A stretch of DNA of 64,000 nucleotides from Eutypella sp. D-1. Its lineage: Eukaryota > Ascomycota > Sordariomycetes > Xylariales > Diatrypaceae. How positions within the stretch are numbered: the stretch's first letter is position 1; the number at the start of each line of letters is the position of its first letter. Location of the stretch: the NCBI GenBank assembly GCA_023313575.1, contig JAJTTP010000006.1, positions 558,001 through 622,000 of the forward strand. Direction: 5' to 3'. The notes beneath the pieces are model-generated. The model did not search any database, was not told the origin of the DNA, and worked only from the letters and a program-made list of their open reading frames with translations. Below are positions 1-11,480 of the stretch, piece by piece. Both the position numbers and the translations under genes were made by a program.

Positions 1-2034
1 ACCCCGGAATTCGACGTCACGCCCATGATTAGCATAGGGGCAATTGTTCCTTCCGCCTCATCTTCAACTAATGATTCTTTCGACGACGGCGATTCTTATG
101 AGAATGAACAGAGCCCTGTGAACTTCGCCTTGTTGGACGTCACACTAAGTCAAGACCAATGGACCTGGGTCAAAACGCTGTACGATGCACTAGATGAATT
201 ACTATGGACGAAAGCTATCGCAACAGACGAGGAAGCACCGGACCACACCGATACTGCAATGTTAGTAAGGCCCGCAGAAGTGATCACGATACGCTTCAGT
301 GGAGCTGGCCTACAGAAACCTTGCGATATACCTGCAACTTTCTACGCCGACAGATACATGGAAAGCCGCCAGGAATTAGCCCGTCATTTCCAGAGTCAAA
401 TCCATAACATCAGGAGGAATGGCCTCCAACGATTGTCCAAATGGGAGGAACACCGAGTCATGTGCAGGGGCGAGCCAGGTTGCTCCAAGTACGTGTGGCT
501 CGGCCACCCACACGACGTCCGGTCCTGTCGTAAGAAGATCGTGGATACGTTCGAGGAACTTGTCAAACGCCAGAGGCGAAACGCGCAGTGGCGGTACTAC
601 GAAGAGCGTTGGGCCAAGGGCATCCCTTACAGCATGAACGATCTTCGGTTAATCTCGACATGGACCGGCCCGTACGAACTGACTGCGGAGGAACAAGCGA
701 AACATGATAAGTGGGAGCGCGCCATCCAGATCGCCAAAGATGATCTCGAGCGGTTAGACAGGGAGCTTGCGAGTGAGTTGTGATAAGAATGCTAGTCAGA
801 GGCAATATGCGTACTAATCACAAGTTCAGTTTGTGCGGAGAAGAGGAAAGAATTTCAACATATGTTGGACGTAGTCGGCAAACGATTAACGTGCCAGGAG
901 CATGAAGCCGACGACGAACTCTTTGTGTATCGGTCGAACCCGGAAAAATACCACCCAGAGTACTGGAACCCCACGCAGAAGTATTCGCTCCGCGGTGTTT
1001 CATTAAGCAAGGAATCAGCCTACGTCTGCACCCGAGAAGCGAATTTGATCGATATGGGCGAAGAACACAATACGAGGGATCAATGGTGGAGAATCGAGAC
1101 CCCTTCCGACCCTTCGTCACCACCGAAGGTAGAGGTAAGATATAGCCTTTGGCGTGCGATCCTACGAGCGAGATGCTAAATTTAACCTTAGAAAGTATCG
1201 CTCGATGACGCGCTCCAAGCTGCCGGGACTGGGTCTAAGTGGCCAATATTGGTGTACGCTACGGAGAAAGCCGTGGAGACGACCCCTACGCCGCTCCCGG
1301 ATTATTTACGCGTGAGTAGCAAATCTCGACTTTCCGATCGCACTTCATTAATATTACCGCCGCAGATGTTTGTTAAGGCCGACAACCGATCGTTCCAGCA
1401 GGAGCTCACGCAAGAACAAAATCAAGAGCAGCAGCAGCCACAGCCACCACTGGAAGAGTTATCTGGCTCGGTGTCCGCGCCAATCACCTCGGACACGCTC
1501 TCGCGCATCCCTTCGTCGTCCCCGACCAAGCGCAAACACAGCCCGGGGTCATCGGTGGCTACCAACGGCAGTCTGCGCGACGACCTGACCGACGTGAACT
1601 TGACGTTCCCGGATGATGATAACTATCACGGCGGAGGAGGCGGTGTTGGCTTCGATGGCAGGCGCGACAGCAGCGAGGATGCGCAGCCGATGGCGACGCA
1701 CCAGGAGTTCACCACCCACCACCACGAAAGCGACAGTCCCCGGTCTACCAAGCTGGGGGGTCTCGTCGAGTCCCTGGCTAACTTCCAAACCAACGACGCG
1801 ATCGGAGCCGCCTCCTCGTCGCCGGGGCCGGTAAAAACGCCCGAGATGCAGGAGCGCGCGCGCGACGCCGGTCCCGCGCGGCTGTTCAACAGCGGCACTA
1901 GCGGCGGCGGCACGACGCTCCCCAACGAAGAGATTGGCGGTGGCAGCAGTGGGACGACCGTCGACATGATGGATATGGATATTGACGTGGATATGGACGC
2001 GGAAACTTACCAGAACCGGCAGCAACAGACCTAG
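1..2034 (+). CDS. C-terminal part of a large fungal protein, possibly ubiquitin-pathway (5' end outside window)
   Basis: The frame is open from base 1, so the gene starts left of the window. Exons read as 1-772, 830-1134, 1192-1311 and 1366-2034, giving about 621 visible residues. Intron 1 (773-829) has donor GTGAGT, a TACTAATC branch and a CAG acceptor; intron 2 (1135-1191) has GTAAGA and TTAG. The last intron (1312-1365, GTGAGT to CGCAG) is 54 nt and in frame, so retention would also be open. Visible features are a Trp-rich region near residues 40-60, a charged helical stretch (about 190-250), a block with the motif TRDQWWRIE, then SKWPILVYATEKA, and a low-complexity tail rich in Gln, Ser, Gly and Asp ending in an MDMDID-type acidic repeat. 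The block before the tail resembles the end of a USP fold (terminal L-V-Y), and I suspect a UIM/USP-like fungal protein, but this is inference without the N-terminus. Confidence 0.7.
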
Positions 2035-4528
2035 CCGGACAGACGGGCTTTAGGGCTCCAGGGCTCTAGTCCGAGCCAGGTTCCTGGGCATCAGCCCAAC
2101 CCTCTCTCCATTATCGCCCTTCCCGTCCTCCAACCCGGTGCGCTTGCAATACGCGCCGCTGTAGCGGCGCTGGTTTTGGGTGCCTTGTTCTTACAGCCAT
2201 GAACCATTGCTCACGCAAGTTGGGTGGGATGGGATCGCAGACGTGATGCGTTCTTCCATGTACGTATGTATGTATGCGTCGGCGGCCGTCGAGCATAGTG
2301 GTCCGGTCCGTCCGTTGATTGAGCGCATACCGAGCGAGGGACGGAATTAGATCGATGAGCGCGGTTTCCATCCGAAGAAGGAGAAGAAGAAGAAAAAGGC
2401 ATGGGAAACGGCATTAGGGACGGTGGTGATGGGCAAACGGAAACCGAAATGGAAATGGAAGTGGAACGGAACGGAAATGGGGAATAAGAAAATAAATTCA
2501 TGGCATGGCATGGCATGGATGGTTGGATGGAAAAGCATGATGGCTACGCACGCTTGATGAAAACTTCGCATCCATATTCATACTTCATTCATACCTCCTT
2601 ACAACATCGTAGCATGCATGTATGGCATGGTTAAGCCGGTTCTTAGGGGGGCCCGTTTCTCTGGTTTATTTTTCTTCTGCAAAACGTATTTATGTTGTAT
2701 TGTATTGGGACCTGCGGTATGCCTATCTCTCTACCTTATTTATCTGATTGACGCGTTGTCGGTTAGTTAACCGCAAGCCTTCTCTCAGCTGCTGAGTTCT
2801 CAGCCTCATCAGTTTCTCGGCAACTCGGTGGCTTAACTTGGCGAATGAAGTCATCACCCATCACCGTAAAAAACCGATAAGTTCGTTCACAGGGGTCCGG
2901 GGAGCTCACTCCGGGCCACCCCTGCCCCTGATTGGCGATCCCCGGTCTTGGCATCGGCCCCCGCCGTGGAAGCTTCTGGTAGCTTCGATGGGGGGAACCC
3001 CTACCTACCCTGGGTACTGTAGGGGGGTGGGGGGGGATGGACAACGCATCTACATACTATGTACGTACATACAGCGGGAGCCGCTAGATACCGTACGTTA
3101 TGTACCATGTATGTAATTGTGTACATCGCAGTTACATTGGGCTGGTAGGTCTGGGTTTTGCTTCGTTCCTTCCTCGATAGCAAAGGTCTCTTTGCCCCAA
3201 GTGCCCGACATATGTCCCTGTCCGATCGATTACTTCCCTCGTTGCCCTACAGTACCTCGGTCAAGTTCCTTAGTTACAAGCAAGACATACTTTTGCCTTG
3301 ACTTTCATGGTAATGTTTTTTTTTTTTCCAAAGCCCGGGCTTGAACAGTCGGGCGGTTTTAAGACAGCGTATGTAGTACGAAGTTAATACCACGACCCCG
3401 CGAACCCCCGCTAATCAATGAAGCGTGCCATCTACCCTGTTACCCAAGTTAAGTACCTAACATATACCTACTTAGGTAACTTAGCTACCTCTAACCGTTA
3501 CATACCGAGGGACAGGGTTTTTACCGTTTGCAGCAATAACAAGAACAAAGAAAATAATTATCTTCATCCCTGAGTCTTCACGGACATTGGGTACGACAGA
3601 CAATATTGGGGTTGGCCACCACAGCAGGAGCTCTTGCTCCGATTGGTTTTAATAGGCAGTTGCAAGGCAGTTGCAAGGCAGTTGCAGTTGCACCTCTTCT
3701 TACTTAGTAAAGATAAGCTCGGGCTCTTACCCATAAATTAGAGCACCCAACTGGGGCGAACTTGGTTGCTTGGGACAGTTATAGCATGCCTAGGTAGCAA
3801 GTAGCGCCCGCCCGGCTAATGAAGAACGATCTTATAGGTTCCAACCAAGGTGCAGCAAGCAAGCAAGCAAGCAAGCAATGTACTTCTACATGTACTACCC
3901 GACCCAGAAATACATAGAGGACCTGTAAACGCCAGTGGGGGATGCTCTCGCTCTCATGTACTTTTAAAGTATGGGCTGATTCCGCCGCATTCAAAACGTC
4001 ACACCCCCCAGACAGCACCACCCGTCGACCTTGACACCACCAACCTGCAAACCTTACAGGTTACTACTCTTTTTTCTTTTTTTTCTCTCTCCCTTCCCTT
4101 CTCAATACTTCCAAAGTTAGCACTACTTATTGTACGTAAGTATCTAGAAGTGACAGCAAGATCGACGCCAATTCCCGAATCTTCCACCTAGTCGGCGCCA
4201 ACCCTTCCCTTCCTTCCTCCACAAAGCTTCAGAGCTTTTTTTACCCTTTCCTCTAGGGTGGCCACTGCCAAAGGCATCGCATCGCATTTCATCTTTCTTC
4301 CTTTTATTCTTCTCTTCATCCTCCACTTCACCCAATCATCCTAGGTATGAATAATTGATTCCCCAACCCAAAACCTTTATTACTCTATTGGACGGACATT
4401 CATACGCACAATACACGAACACATTATCTTGTCAAGATCTACTTCGTAATAAATTGCAACGAGCAAACCTCAACCTTTACATACTTCAACCACACTCACA
4501 TATCTCTCCACGACGAACATCTACCAAG
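2035..4528. other. intergenic, 2.5 kb, containing the SIS1 promoter
   Basis: No gene is supported here. It holds short open frames without codon bias, a CAAG tetranucleotide run (3854-3877), a triplicated GGCAGTTGCAA unit near 3654-3690, TACCTA/TAGGTA words near 3455-3490, and a pyrimidine-rich stretch (about 4070-4330) leading to SIS1. A minimal uORF (ATG at 4347, stop after three codons) precedes the SIS1 start. Confidence 0.6.
4172..4184 (+). promoter_or_regulatory. heat-shock element upstream of SIS1
   Basis: The bases read TTCCCGAATCTTC, three alternating units TTC-nn-GAA-nn-TTC, a perfect minimal HSF1 site, about 345 bp before the SIS1 start codon. SIS1 is an established HSF1 target in yeast, so site and gene agree. 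Binding itself is inferred. Confidence 0.6.
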
Positions 4529-5859
4529 ATGGTCAAGGAGACGAAGCTGTACGATCAGCTCGGCTGTAAGCCAGATGCCTCACAAGATGAGATCAGGAAA
4601 GCATACAGGTAAGCAAGACCAGAAGAACACAGCGCCCTCGCTGCCGGTCACTTAATTGAACAATTGCATACTTGCCCGAGTATCAGAAGAGATTGGCTAA
4701 CATTAATTCTCCCTCACAGAAAAGCCGCATTAAAATGGCATCCAGACAAGAACAAGGATAACCCCCAAGCCGCCGAGAAGTTCAAGGAGTGCTCACAAGC
4801 ATATGAGATCCTCTCCGACCCGGAAAAGCGCAAGACCTATGATCAGTTTGGTCTCGAGTTCCTGCTTCGCGGCGGTTCCGCGCCCCCGCCTGGCGAGAAC
4901 CCATTCGCCGGAGGTGGTGGTATGCCCGGCGGCTTCGAGGGCTTCAACTTCGGCGGCGGCATGCCCAACGGTGGTGGTGGCGGCGGTGGTGCGAGGACCT
5001 TCCACTTCAGCACAGGCGGCCCTGGCTCCGGATTCTCCTTTAGCAATCCTGATAGCATTTTCACCGAATTTATGCGTAATGCCGGTGGCGCTGGAGGCAT
5101 GGGAGGTGGCGCTGCTGCCGACGACGATGATTTTATGTCCTTCTTCGGCGGCCCCGGCATGCCGCGGGCCGCTGGTTCTGGTGCCAGGTCGAGCAGGATG
5201 CGTGGCGCCGACCCCTTCGGCACCGCTGGTGGCGTCCCCCGGGATACTACGCCTGAGGTCACAACTGTCGAGCGTGCGCTGCCGCTAACACTAGAGGAGC
5301 TGTATAACGGTGTTACCAAGAAGATGAAAATCAAGCGCAAGACCTTCGACGAAACTGGCAAGCGGACGACGACCGACCAGGTGCTCGAGGTACCCATCAA
5401 GCCCGGCCTCAAGAAGGGGAGCAAAATCAAGTTTAAGGGAGTTGGCGACCAGGAGGAGGGCGGCAAGCAGGATTTACATTTCATTGTTGAAGAGGTAAGT
5501 GATTACGTGACATTACACGCCAAGGCCTGGAATGAATGCAACGGATTGGCTAACAGGCAACACAGAAAGCGCACCCGCTCTTCACGCGCGACGGCGACGA
5601 CCTAATCCACCAAATCGACCTCGACCTCAAGGAGGCATTAACTGGCTGGAAACGGACAGTGACGACGATCGACGGGCGCCAGCTCAACATCGACAAAGCG
5701 GGCCCTACTGGCCCGAACACTTCGGAGACCTACCCTGGTCTGGGCATGCCCGTCTCCAAGAAGCCCGGCGACAGGGGCAACTTCATCATTAAATACAACG
5801 TCAAGTTCCCGACGAGCTTGACGGCGCAACAGAAGCAGAAGTTGAAGGAGATACTATGA
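4529..5859 (+). CDS. SIS1: Type II (class B) Hsp40 co-chaperone, Sis1/DNAJB1-like
   Basis: Cytosolic/nuclear J-protein that stimulates Hsp70 ATPase and delivers clients. Exons 4529-4608, 4720-5494 and 5566-5859 give 382 residues. Introns use GTAAGC...TCACAG (111 nt) and GTAAGT...CACAG (71 nt). The J domain occupies roughly residues 5-72, with the HPD loop at KWHPDK; the first intron splits the codon just before it. A Gly/Phe/Met-rich region (about 75-200) follows, without the four CxxCxGxG zinc repeats of class A, so it is class B. Two C-terminal substrate-binding beta domains follow ([20 protein letters not shown] onward), with the second starting at [13 protein letters not shown]. The start was chosen at 4529 because it gives the canonical [10 protein letters not shown]-terminus; the frame is open further upstream but that reads as leader. 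A heat-shock element lies upstream. Confidence 0.95.
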
Positions 5860-6816
5860 TGAAGTATATGATTGGCAGAACAAGAATTTCTGAGAGAAAG
5901 GTGCTTTGCATGTGAGGAGTACCTGAACACATATAGGAGGTTTCGCTGACTTCATCCTGACTCATTGATGCGGACTGAAGCCTCAATCGAGGAGAAGGAT
6001 GCGGGCAGTGGCATATGGTACGGTGGGGGCAATGCTCTCCATTTTGCATTGCCTCAAACTACTTAACATACCTCCCATTGACTGTTTGGTGATTTGGAAG
6101 GTAAATAGGGAAGCATCGCGGGCGTTGGAAGGCATGGTATTGTTTATTTATTCCCCTTTGGTTTTATACTCTCTGTCGAGGAGTGGGTGGCTGGTGTGTC
6201 CAACGTTATAAACTTTTACCACTACGATTACCACCACCTCTTCTAACGCACGCACCATTCACCCCCTTATCTGTCGGTTTTATGGGGCCTATTAACTATA
6301 TTCTCTCCTACAAGTCTTGTGTATCTTGCTTCACTCCTGGTGGGGGAGAAGAGCTCAGGATTGCCAACTGTGACAGAGAAAGAGAGGAGGGAGGGAGAGA
6401 TAGAGTTTTATATATAGTCGACCGGCCAGTCGAACCGAGCAGGGCCGGGGATCGGACGTGTCGGATCAGCGGCCCCCATCATGAGAACTAATGATGACGA
6501 TGATAAAAAATGCGAATGAACTGAATAAGACAAAGCAAGAGGGGAAAAGAAAAACCGATGTGAGATTTTGTGAGCTAATATAATAGTATCTGTCTGTATC
6601 GTATCGAGTACGGATTCATGTGCGCGTGGTTATGATACCGTGCGGATCCATGTAATTCTTGCGTAGTGGAACATTTATCGATATGTATATACATCTACTC
6701 GCGGCGTATCTCGTAATATATATACTTATGTAAGGAGGAGAACCAGGAGCATCGAGTACGAATGATGATTTAACATCGAATAGAGAAGAGAAGACCCTCC
6801 GGACCAAATTCCACCC

Positions 6817-6820
<4 letters not shown>

Positions 6821-6855
<35 letters not shown>
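6821..6855. repeat. (AT)n microsatellite
   Basis: About 17 consecutive AT units, followed by CATGTATGTG. Simple sequence, likely length-polymorphic. Confidence 0.95.
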
Positions 6856-6864
<9 letters not shown>

Positions 6865-6915
6865 GCGTAATTCCTGAAATGCCAGTAGTCAACCTCACAA
6901 ACCCCTCTCTCCTCT

Positions 6916-6946
6916 ATGTATGTATGTATGTATTTATGTATGTACT
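6916..6946. repeat. (ATGT)n microsatellite
   Basis: Tandem ATGT units with one imperfect unit (TTTATGT). Confidence 0.85.
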
Positions 6947-7588
6947 TTGTCCCACACGCCGATCCCTATAACTATACCGAGATCTGCAGCGAGCCTTCCC
7001 CGGAGACACACGCGACATGCACGGCCCCGGCCTGAATGGGGCGGGTCCGTGCTACGGCGGCTCGCAGGGCGAGCGGGAGGGCTCGGGATTTGTTTTTTGC
7101 TGGAGTAAAGTTAGCAAACGACCACGGCTTCCTTCCTCCTTTTTTTTCCTTTCCCTTTTTATGGCAAACCCCCAATTTTTTTTCTTTTCGTTTTCCTGTC
7201 TTTCTCATTTTGTAATGATACAGGGAGGATAAGATATTGAGGAGAGGGTGCTCCCAATGTGTGTAAGGCCAGTTTGCTTATGCAGGGCTGAATGGGCTGG
7301 CTGACTTACTTCGCATATCGCTCGTTGCTATGTTACTTCCCTTTCTGGGGCGGGGGGGGGGGGTGGGCTGGAGAATCACTTCGTTTAAATGGCCTCGAAA
7401 AGTGGATTTGCTGGTCCGGGAGAGTTAACTAGGCGGCAAGGCCGACGAGGCCGATATCCCTAGTTATAACCAACCAGCCGACCGCCCTGCCCACACAGCT
7501 GGGTAAATAGAAGGGGCTAATATGAGCACCGTCAGGCGGAAACGTTCGGCCTCATCGGAAGGGGGTAGTTGCGCCCACTCAGAACAAC

Positions 7589-9389
7589 TTAGCCCATGAG
7601 ATAGCTGTTCACGCTCTGCAGGGTAGCCCTACTAGGGTTCGCCTCAGGGAACTTGGCCATGATGCCGCCGAGCCGGGCCTTAATGACGGCTTTATTGACG
7701 TCGACGTCTCGCAGCTCCCGCCGCGGGCGCGGGAGCAGGGGACCGACGCCTCTGCCACACTTATCCCTCGCCTCCCAGAATTGGCACAGCAGCGCCAGCG
7801 CGACGCCGACCGAGATGTCGCGGCCGGACTCGCAGGCGACCAAGATGCGGACGGGAGGAGATTCCTCCTCCTCTTCCCCTCCTACCGTGCGCTCCAGGTG
7901 CTCGCCGACGAAGGCGCAGATGCGCGGCAACGCGGCCCGGAGGTCGCGACTAGCGATCTTGGGCTGGCGTCCCACGCCGACCTCCATCGCCAGCGCGCCT
8001 TTCCGCCACGTCCCCGGGTCCGCGGGCGCTCCCGCCCGCAGCGCCACCGTGCAGGTCGGCGCCGCCGTCGATGTCGGATGGGAGGCGAGGGCAGGCAACG
8101 CGCTCACGAATAGGCCCGGCGCCAGTTCTGTGGGCGCCGGCGCTGTGGAGGTGGAGGTCGGGACTGCTTGCGCCGCCGCGGCTGCGACTAGCCTGCGCAC
8201 GAGCCCCGGGAGCTCCGGCTCCGGCGTCGAGAGCAGCATGTCTGCGTGCGCCCAGAAAATGGGCGGTGTGAGGCCGCTGCGGCGTAGGTAGGTCAGCTAG
8301 TTAGCAACCCAGCACATAGAGAGAGTGTCGGGGTTGCAGCCAAGGCTTAGCTATTCCCCGTGGGTATTGAAAAACCAAAAAGGGGGGGGGGGGGGGGTGG
8401 GCGGTAACAAAAAGGGGAGAACAAGAAACTAACAGCGCCCAGTGCTCGGTGTCGTCGCCCGCACCCTGTATATAGCCACCCTCGCTCATCTCGGCGCCCG
8501 CGATGACGCGCCGCGAGCTCGTGCAGCAGATGATGGGGTGGTAGTCCTCAAAAATGACCGGGGGTTCCCCGGCGTCCCCATCCCCATCCGCCCCGCCCCC
8601 ACCACCCCGCGCCAGCGGCCCCTCTAGCGGCGACTCCTGCGTGACCCACAGGGGACGCAGGGGCTTCTTCAGTGCGGCTCTCAGGGCGGGGATATCGAGG
8701 CCGAGGGCGCGGAAGGCGGCGACGTGGTCGGGGATGCGGGCCTGGATCTGGGCGCGCTCGGAGTCGGAGACGACGTTGGGAGGCACGTGGACATCGTGGC
8801 AGCGGTCTCCGGGGAGCGGGAACAGGGCGCTGTTAAGCACGCAGCACCAGATAGGCACGGTCTTGCTGAGGGCGTCGGGCATGCGCTTGCCGCGACGCGT
8901 GGAGTCGATGAGGACGAGGCCGTCGCGCCGTCCCGCCAGCGCCAGCAGGTGCAGGTTCAGCCGCCGCCCGCTGAACCGCCACTGGCCCGCGTGTCCATCC
9001 GTGCTCTTGAAGTACGCCGACCCCGCCTTCCGCCACGGCGGCACGTACCAGCTCCCGCACCGCTCATTGGCCACCAGCGGCCGTCCACCGCCCACTGCGC
9101 CCTCGGCCGTGCCGTCGCCCCCGCCGCCGCACACGAACGCCGCGTCCGCCGCGATCGACCGCAGCCGGTTCGAGATCGACAGGTTGCTGCGCCGCAGGTC
9201 CCGCAGCGTCGCGTTGAAGTTGTGGTTCGACGACGACGACAGCGAGAACTCCCGCAGGCTCACCGGGGTGTCCCCGCTCTCCCCATCCCCGTCCTCCTCA
9301 TCTTCTTTGCGAGGCGCGGTCGAAGAGACGGACTCTGGATCCACCACTTCGGAGATGTCCGGCGAGGAGTCAGGTAGGGTGGGTTCCAT
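7589..9389 (-). CDS. RIT1: tRNA A64-2'-O-ribosylphosphate transferase (initiator tRNA modification)
   Basis: Adds 2'-O-ribosyl phosphate to A64 of initiator methionine tRNA, which keeps it out of elongation. Exons 9389-8434 and 8276-7589 give 547 residues; the intron (157 nt) has donor GTTAGT, a GCTAACT branch and CGCAG acceptor, and contains a C16 tract in the transcript. The junction restores the family motif WALGLTPPIFWAH. N-terminal domain motifs include LRDLRRSNLSISNRLRSI, the block from ERCGSWYVPPW through YFKSTDGH, and a GLVLIDSTRRGKRMPDALSKT segment. The C-terminal region has a DUSP-like loop, ACESGRDISVGVAL, matching the known phosphatase-fold domain of Rit1. The N-terminal extension of about 60 residues is Ser/Asp/Glu-rich and low complexity. 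Convergent with SIS1. Confidence 0.93.
8382..8397. repeat. G16 homopolymer inside the RIT1 intron
   Basis: Sixteen consecutive G on the plus strand (C16 in the RIT1 transcript), just inside the intron donor. Homopolymers of this length are prone to slippage and assembly error. Confidence 0.9.
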
Positions 9390-10196
9390 GTATAGTGAGT
9401 GTACTTAGCCTTTTTAGCTATTCAATTAGGTATACAAAGTCGCACGGCGATTTCCTTGCACACGACAGGTAGTCAAGAGGGATGATGCGCCAAGATAGCC
9501 CCCCGGATTGCGATCGCTGCGACGAGACAGCGTGGTGCAGCACGTAGCAACTCTTTTCTATCCTCAGATAATACGAAAGAAAATTGGTAGGGAGATACGA
9601 CTTAGGGATTTACTTTATGTGGGAAATCATAATAATCTTTTTAAAGTTTCAACTGGCTGCCAGCTGACTGACGATAGTTATAGTTCATAATGACAGGCGG
9701 AAAAGGGAAAAAATTCATATCATCCCCTGGCCCTAAAGAAGCCTTTCTACGTCACTTGATAGATCTTGAAATGTTCTTTTCTTTTTTAAAAAAAATTTTG
9801 TGGAATCCGGGTACCGCGAGGTACCATTTGCATTAAAGCGCATCTATGTAGCCATGAACACCAAAAAAGCCAGACCAAAGATGGGTCGAGAGGACATGGA
9901 AATAGGTGTGGGCGCCTTCCTTTCTATCGTGCGTAAGGCTCGGAAAAAAGGAGACAGCAGCCCTGGTATCAATCAATATTATCCCGTTGGCACTTTTATC
10001 CGTACAAATCCGTAGTAATAACATCCTTAGCAAAATCATTCCCGCCCGCCGGCCCATCTTCCCGGCCGTGGGCTCCCGGGAAGCCCGGCAAAAAAACTCC
10101 ATGCATGCGACAAAATGATAGAGAAGACAGTTATTCGTACATGTTGATGTGAAATCAAGTAGATGGCGAGGTGGTCGAAAGGAGCTCGAGGATCAA
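9390..10196. other. intergenic, RIT1 promoter side
   Basis: About 0.8 kb between the RIT1 start and the 3' end of the coiled-coil gene. AT-rich between 9570 and 9800. No supported gene. Confidence 0.55.
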
Positions 10197-11480
10197 TCAG
10201 CACACCACCTGCGCTTTGCTGATGACGGTGTACTCGCCGTTGTCGCTCTTACGGAACAGGCAGGGCGTGATCATCATGTCGACGATAGGCGGCACGCCAT
10301 CTATCGCGGCGCTCACACGAGCTTTGATTTCCATGACCGGCTCGTGGAAGGCGAAGCCGCGGGTGAGGGTGCTGTCGGGCTTGTCGGCCATGATGGTCTC
10401 GTAGCCGGAGCGGGCGAAGATGGCGGCGAGATCGGCGGCGACGGCGACAATCTCGCGCAGGTCGTGGGCTAACTGTCGCTGCAGCTGGTCCGGGGACTCG
10501 CCGCCGGCGACGAAGTGCCGCGTCGCGTCCAGTATCTGCCTCGTGACGACGTCGATCACCCCCGCGTCGGCAGAGCCGCAGCTCGCCTTGTGCAGCAGCG
10601 CGCCCGTACCCGTCCGCCACGCCTGGTACTCGGCCTCGGGAAGCCCCGGGGGTGCGAGCAGCATGCCAAGCACCCGCAGAGCACTGCGCGCGTCCTGACC
10701 CCACACGCGCCCGGGCTTCATGAACAGCGCCGAGTGCACGTACCGCCAGATGAGGGCGCGCATGAGGTAGCTGACCATTATGGAACCCGAGCCGCCGTTG
10801 ACGTCGTTAGCATGGTTCCCGTTGTTGTTATTGTTGTTGGTAGGAGCGTCGAGTTTTTTGGCGTAGTAGGTCCTCCACTTCCCGGAGAGCTGGTCTAACT
10901 CATCACGTGAACTCTCAGGGATCCGGTCAACCGGCGTCGAGTCACTGAACCGCGTCCTCGACACGCCCCGGATGCGCTCACGCAGCGTCGTGAAGAGTGC
11001 AACCACGTGCGACTCGGCGACTCCCGGCGATGCAGGGGCAGGGATGAGCGATAGCGCGACATTATTTGGCGCGGGCGTAGGCGTGGACGGAGTTGCGGGT
11101 GTACCGGGAACCGCCACCACGCCGCGTTCGCGCTCAAGCTGCTCAATCTGGAGTTGTAGGGCAGCGCACAACTTCGTCTTGGCACTGAGGTCAGAGTTGG
11201 CCTTTTGGAACCGATACTCGAGCTGGTCCCTCTGGTGCCGGGTCAAAATCATCTTGTCGTCGCCGCCATTACTGTTGACGCTCCGACGCAGTTGATCGTT
11301 CTCTGCTTTAAGCCGATCATTCTTCGTCGCCAGTTCCTCGTTCCTCGCCGTTAGGTCCTTAACCTGCTGGCGAAATGCTTCCTCGTTGCTGAGTTTCTCT
11401 TGATGCATGGCTCTGTACTTGCGGTCGCGCTCCGTCAAATACCCCTGCACATCCGCCAGTTGCTTCCGCAACGCTTCCAT
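10197..11480 (-). CDS. unknown coiled-coil protein, 427 residues, single exon
   Basis: One uninterrupted frame with strong GC bias at third positions and a good start context (ACATCATGG). I do not recognise the family. Residues 1-120 are strongly predicted coiled coil (regular Glu/Gln/Lys/Leu, starting MEALRKQLADVQGYLTERDR). A Pro/Thr/Ala-rich linker follows (about 125-150), then an alpha-helical domain from about 155 with a run of Asn (NNNNNN, about 217-222), a conserved-looking RALIWRYVHSALF segment, and a C-terminal region with many helices (DLREIVAVAADLAAIFARSG). There is no signal peptide or membrane segment. An architecture of coiled coil plus helical domain suggests a scaffold or adaptor, which is inference only. 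It could be a Pezizomycotina-specific protein. Confidence 0.85.
   Translation of the reverse strand: MEALRKQLADVQGYLTERDRKYRAMHQEKLSNEEAFRQQVKDLTARNEELATKNDRLKAENDQLRRSVNSNGGDDKMILTRHQRDQLEYRFQKANSDLSAKTKLCAALQLQIEQLERERGVVAVPGTPATPSTPTPAPNNVALSLIPAPASPGVAESHVVALFTTLRERIRGVSRTRFSDSTPVDRIPESSRDELDQLSGKWRTYYAKKLDAPTNNNNNNGNHANDVNGGSGSIMVSYLMRALIWRYVHSALFMKPGRVWGQDARSALRVLGMLLAPPGLPEAEYQAWRTGTGALLHKASCGSADAGVIDVVTRQILDATRHFVAGGESPDQLQRQLAHDLREIVAVAADLAAIFARSGYETIMADKPDSTLTRGFAFHEPVMEIKARVSAAIDGVPPIVDMMITPCLFRKSDNGEYTVISKAQVVC

Larger units (their letters stand above)
5860..7588. other. intergenic between convergent SIS1 and RIT1
   Basis: Contains the 3' flanks of both genes. Visible are a TA dinucleotide tract (6821-6855), an ATGT tetranucleotide tract (6916-6946), a G12 run (7352-7363) and a GC-rich patch (7010-7090). 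No open frame here shows coding bias. Confidence 0.6.

Noticed and set aside
7653..8291. Plus-strand open frame opposite RIT1
   Set aside because: Antisense shadow of a GC-rich coding exon; the minus strand has the recognisable RIT1 protein.
8554..9408. Long plus-strand open frames opposite RIT1 exon 1
   Set aside because: Same explanation: GC-rich third positions leave the reverse frames free of stops.
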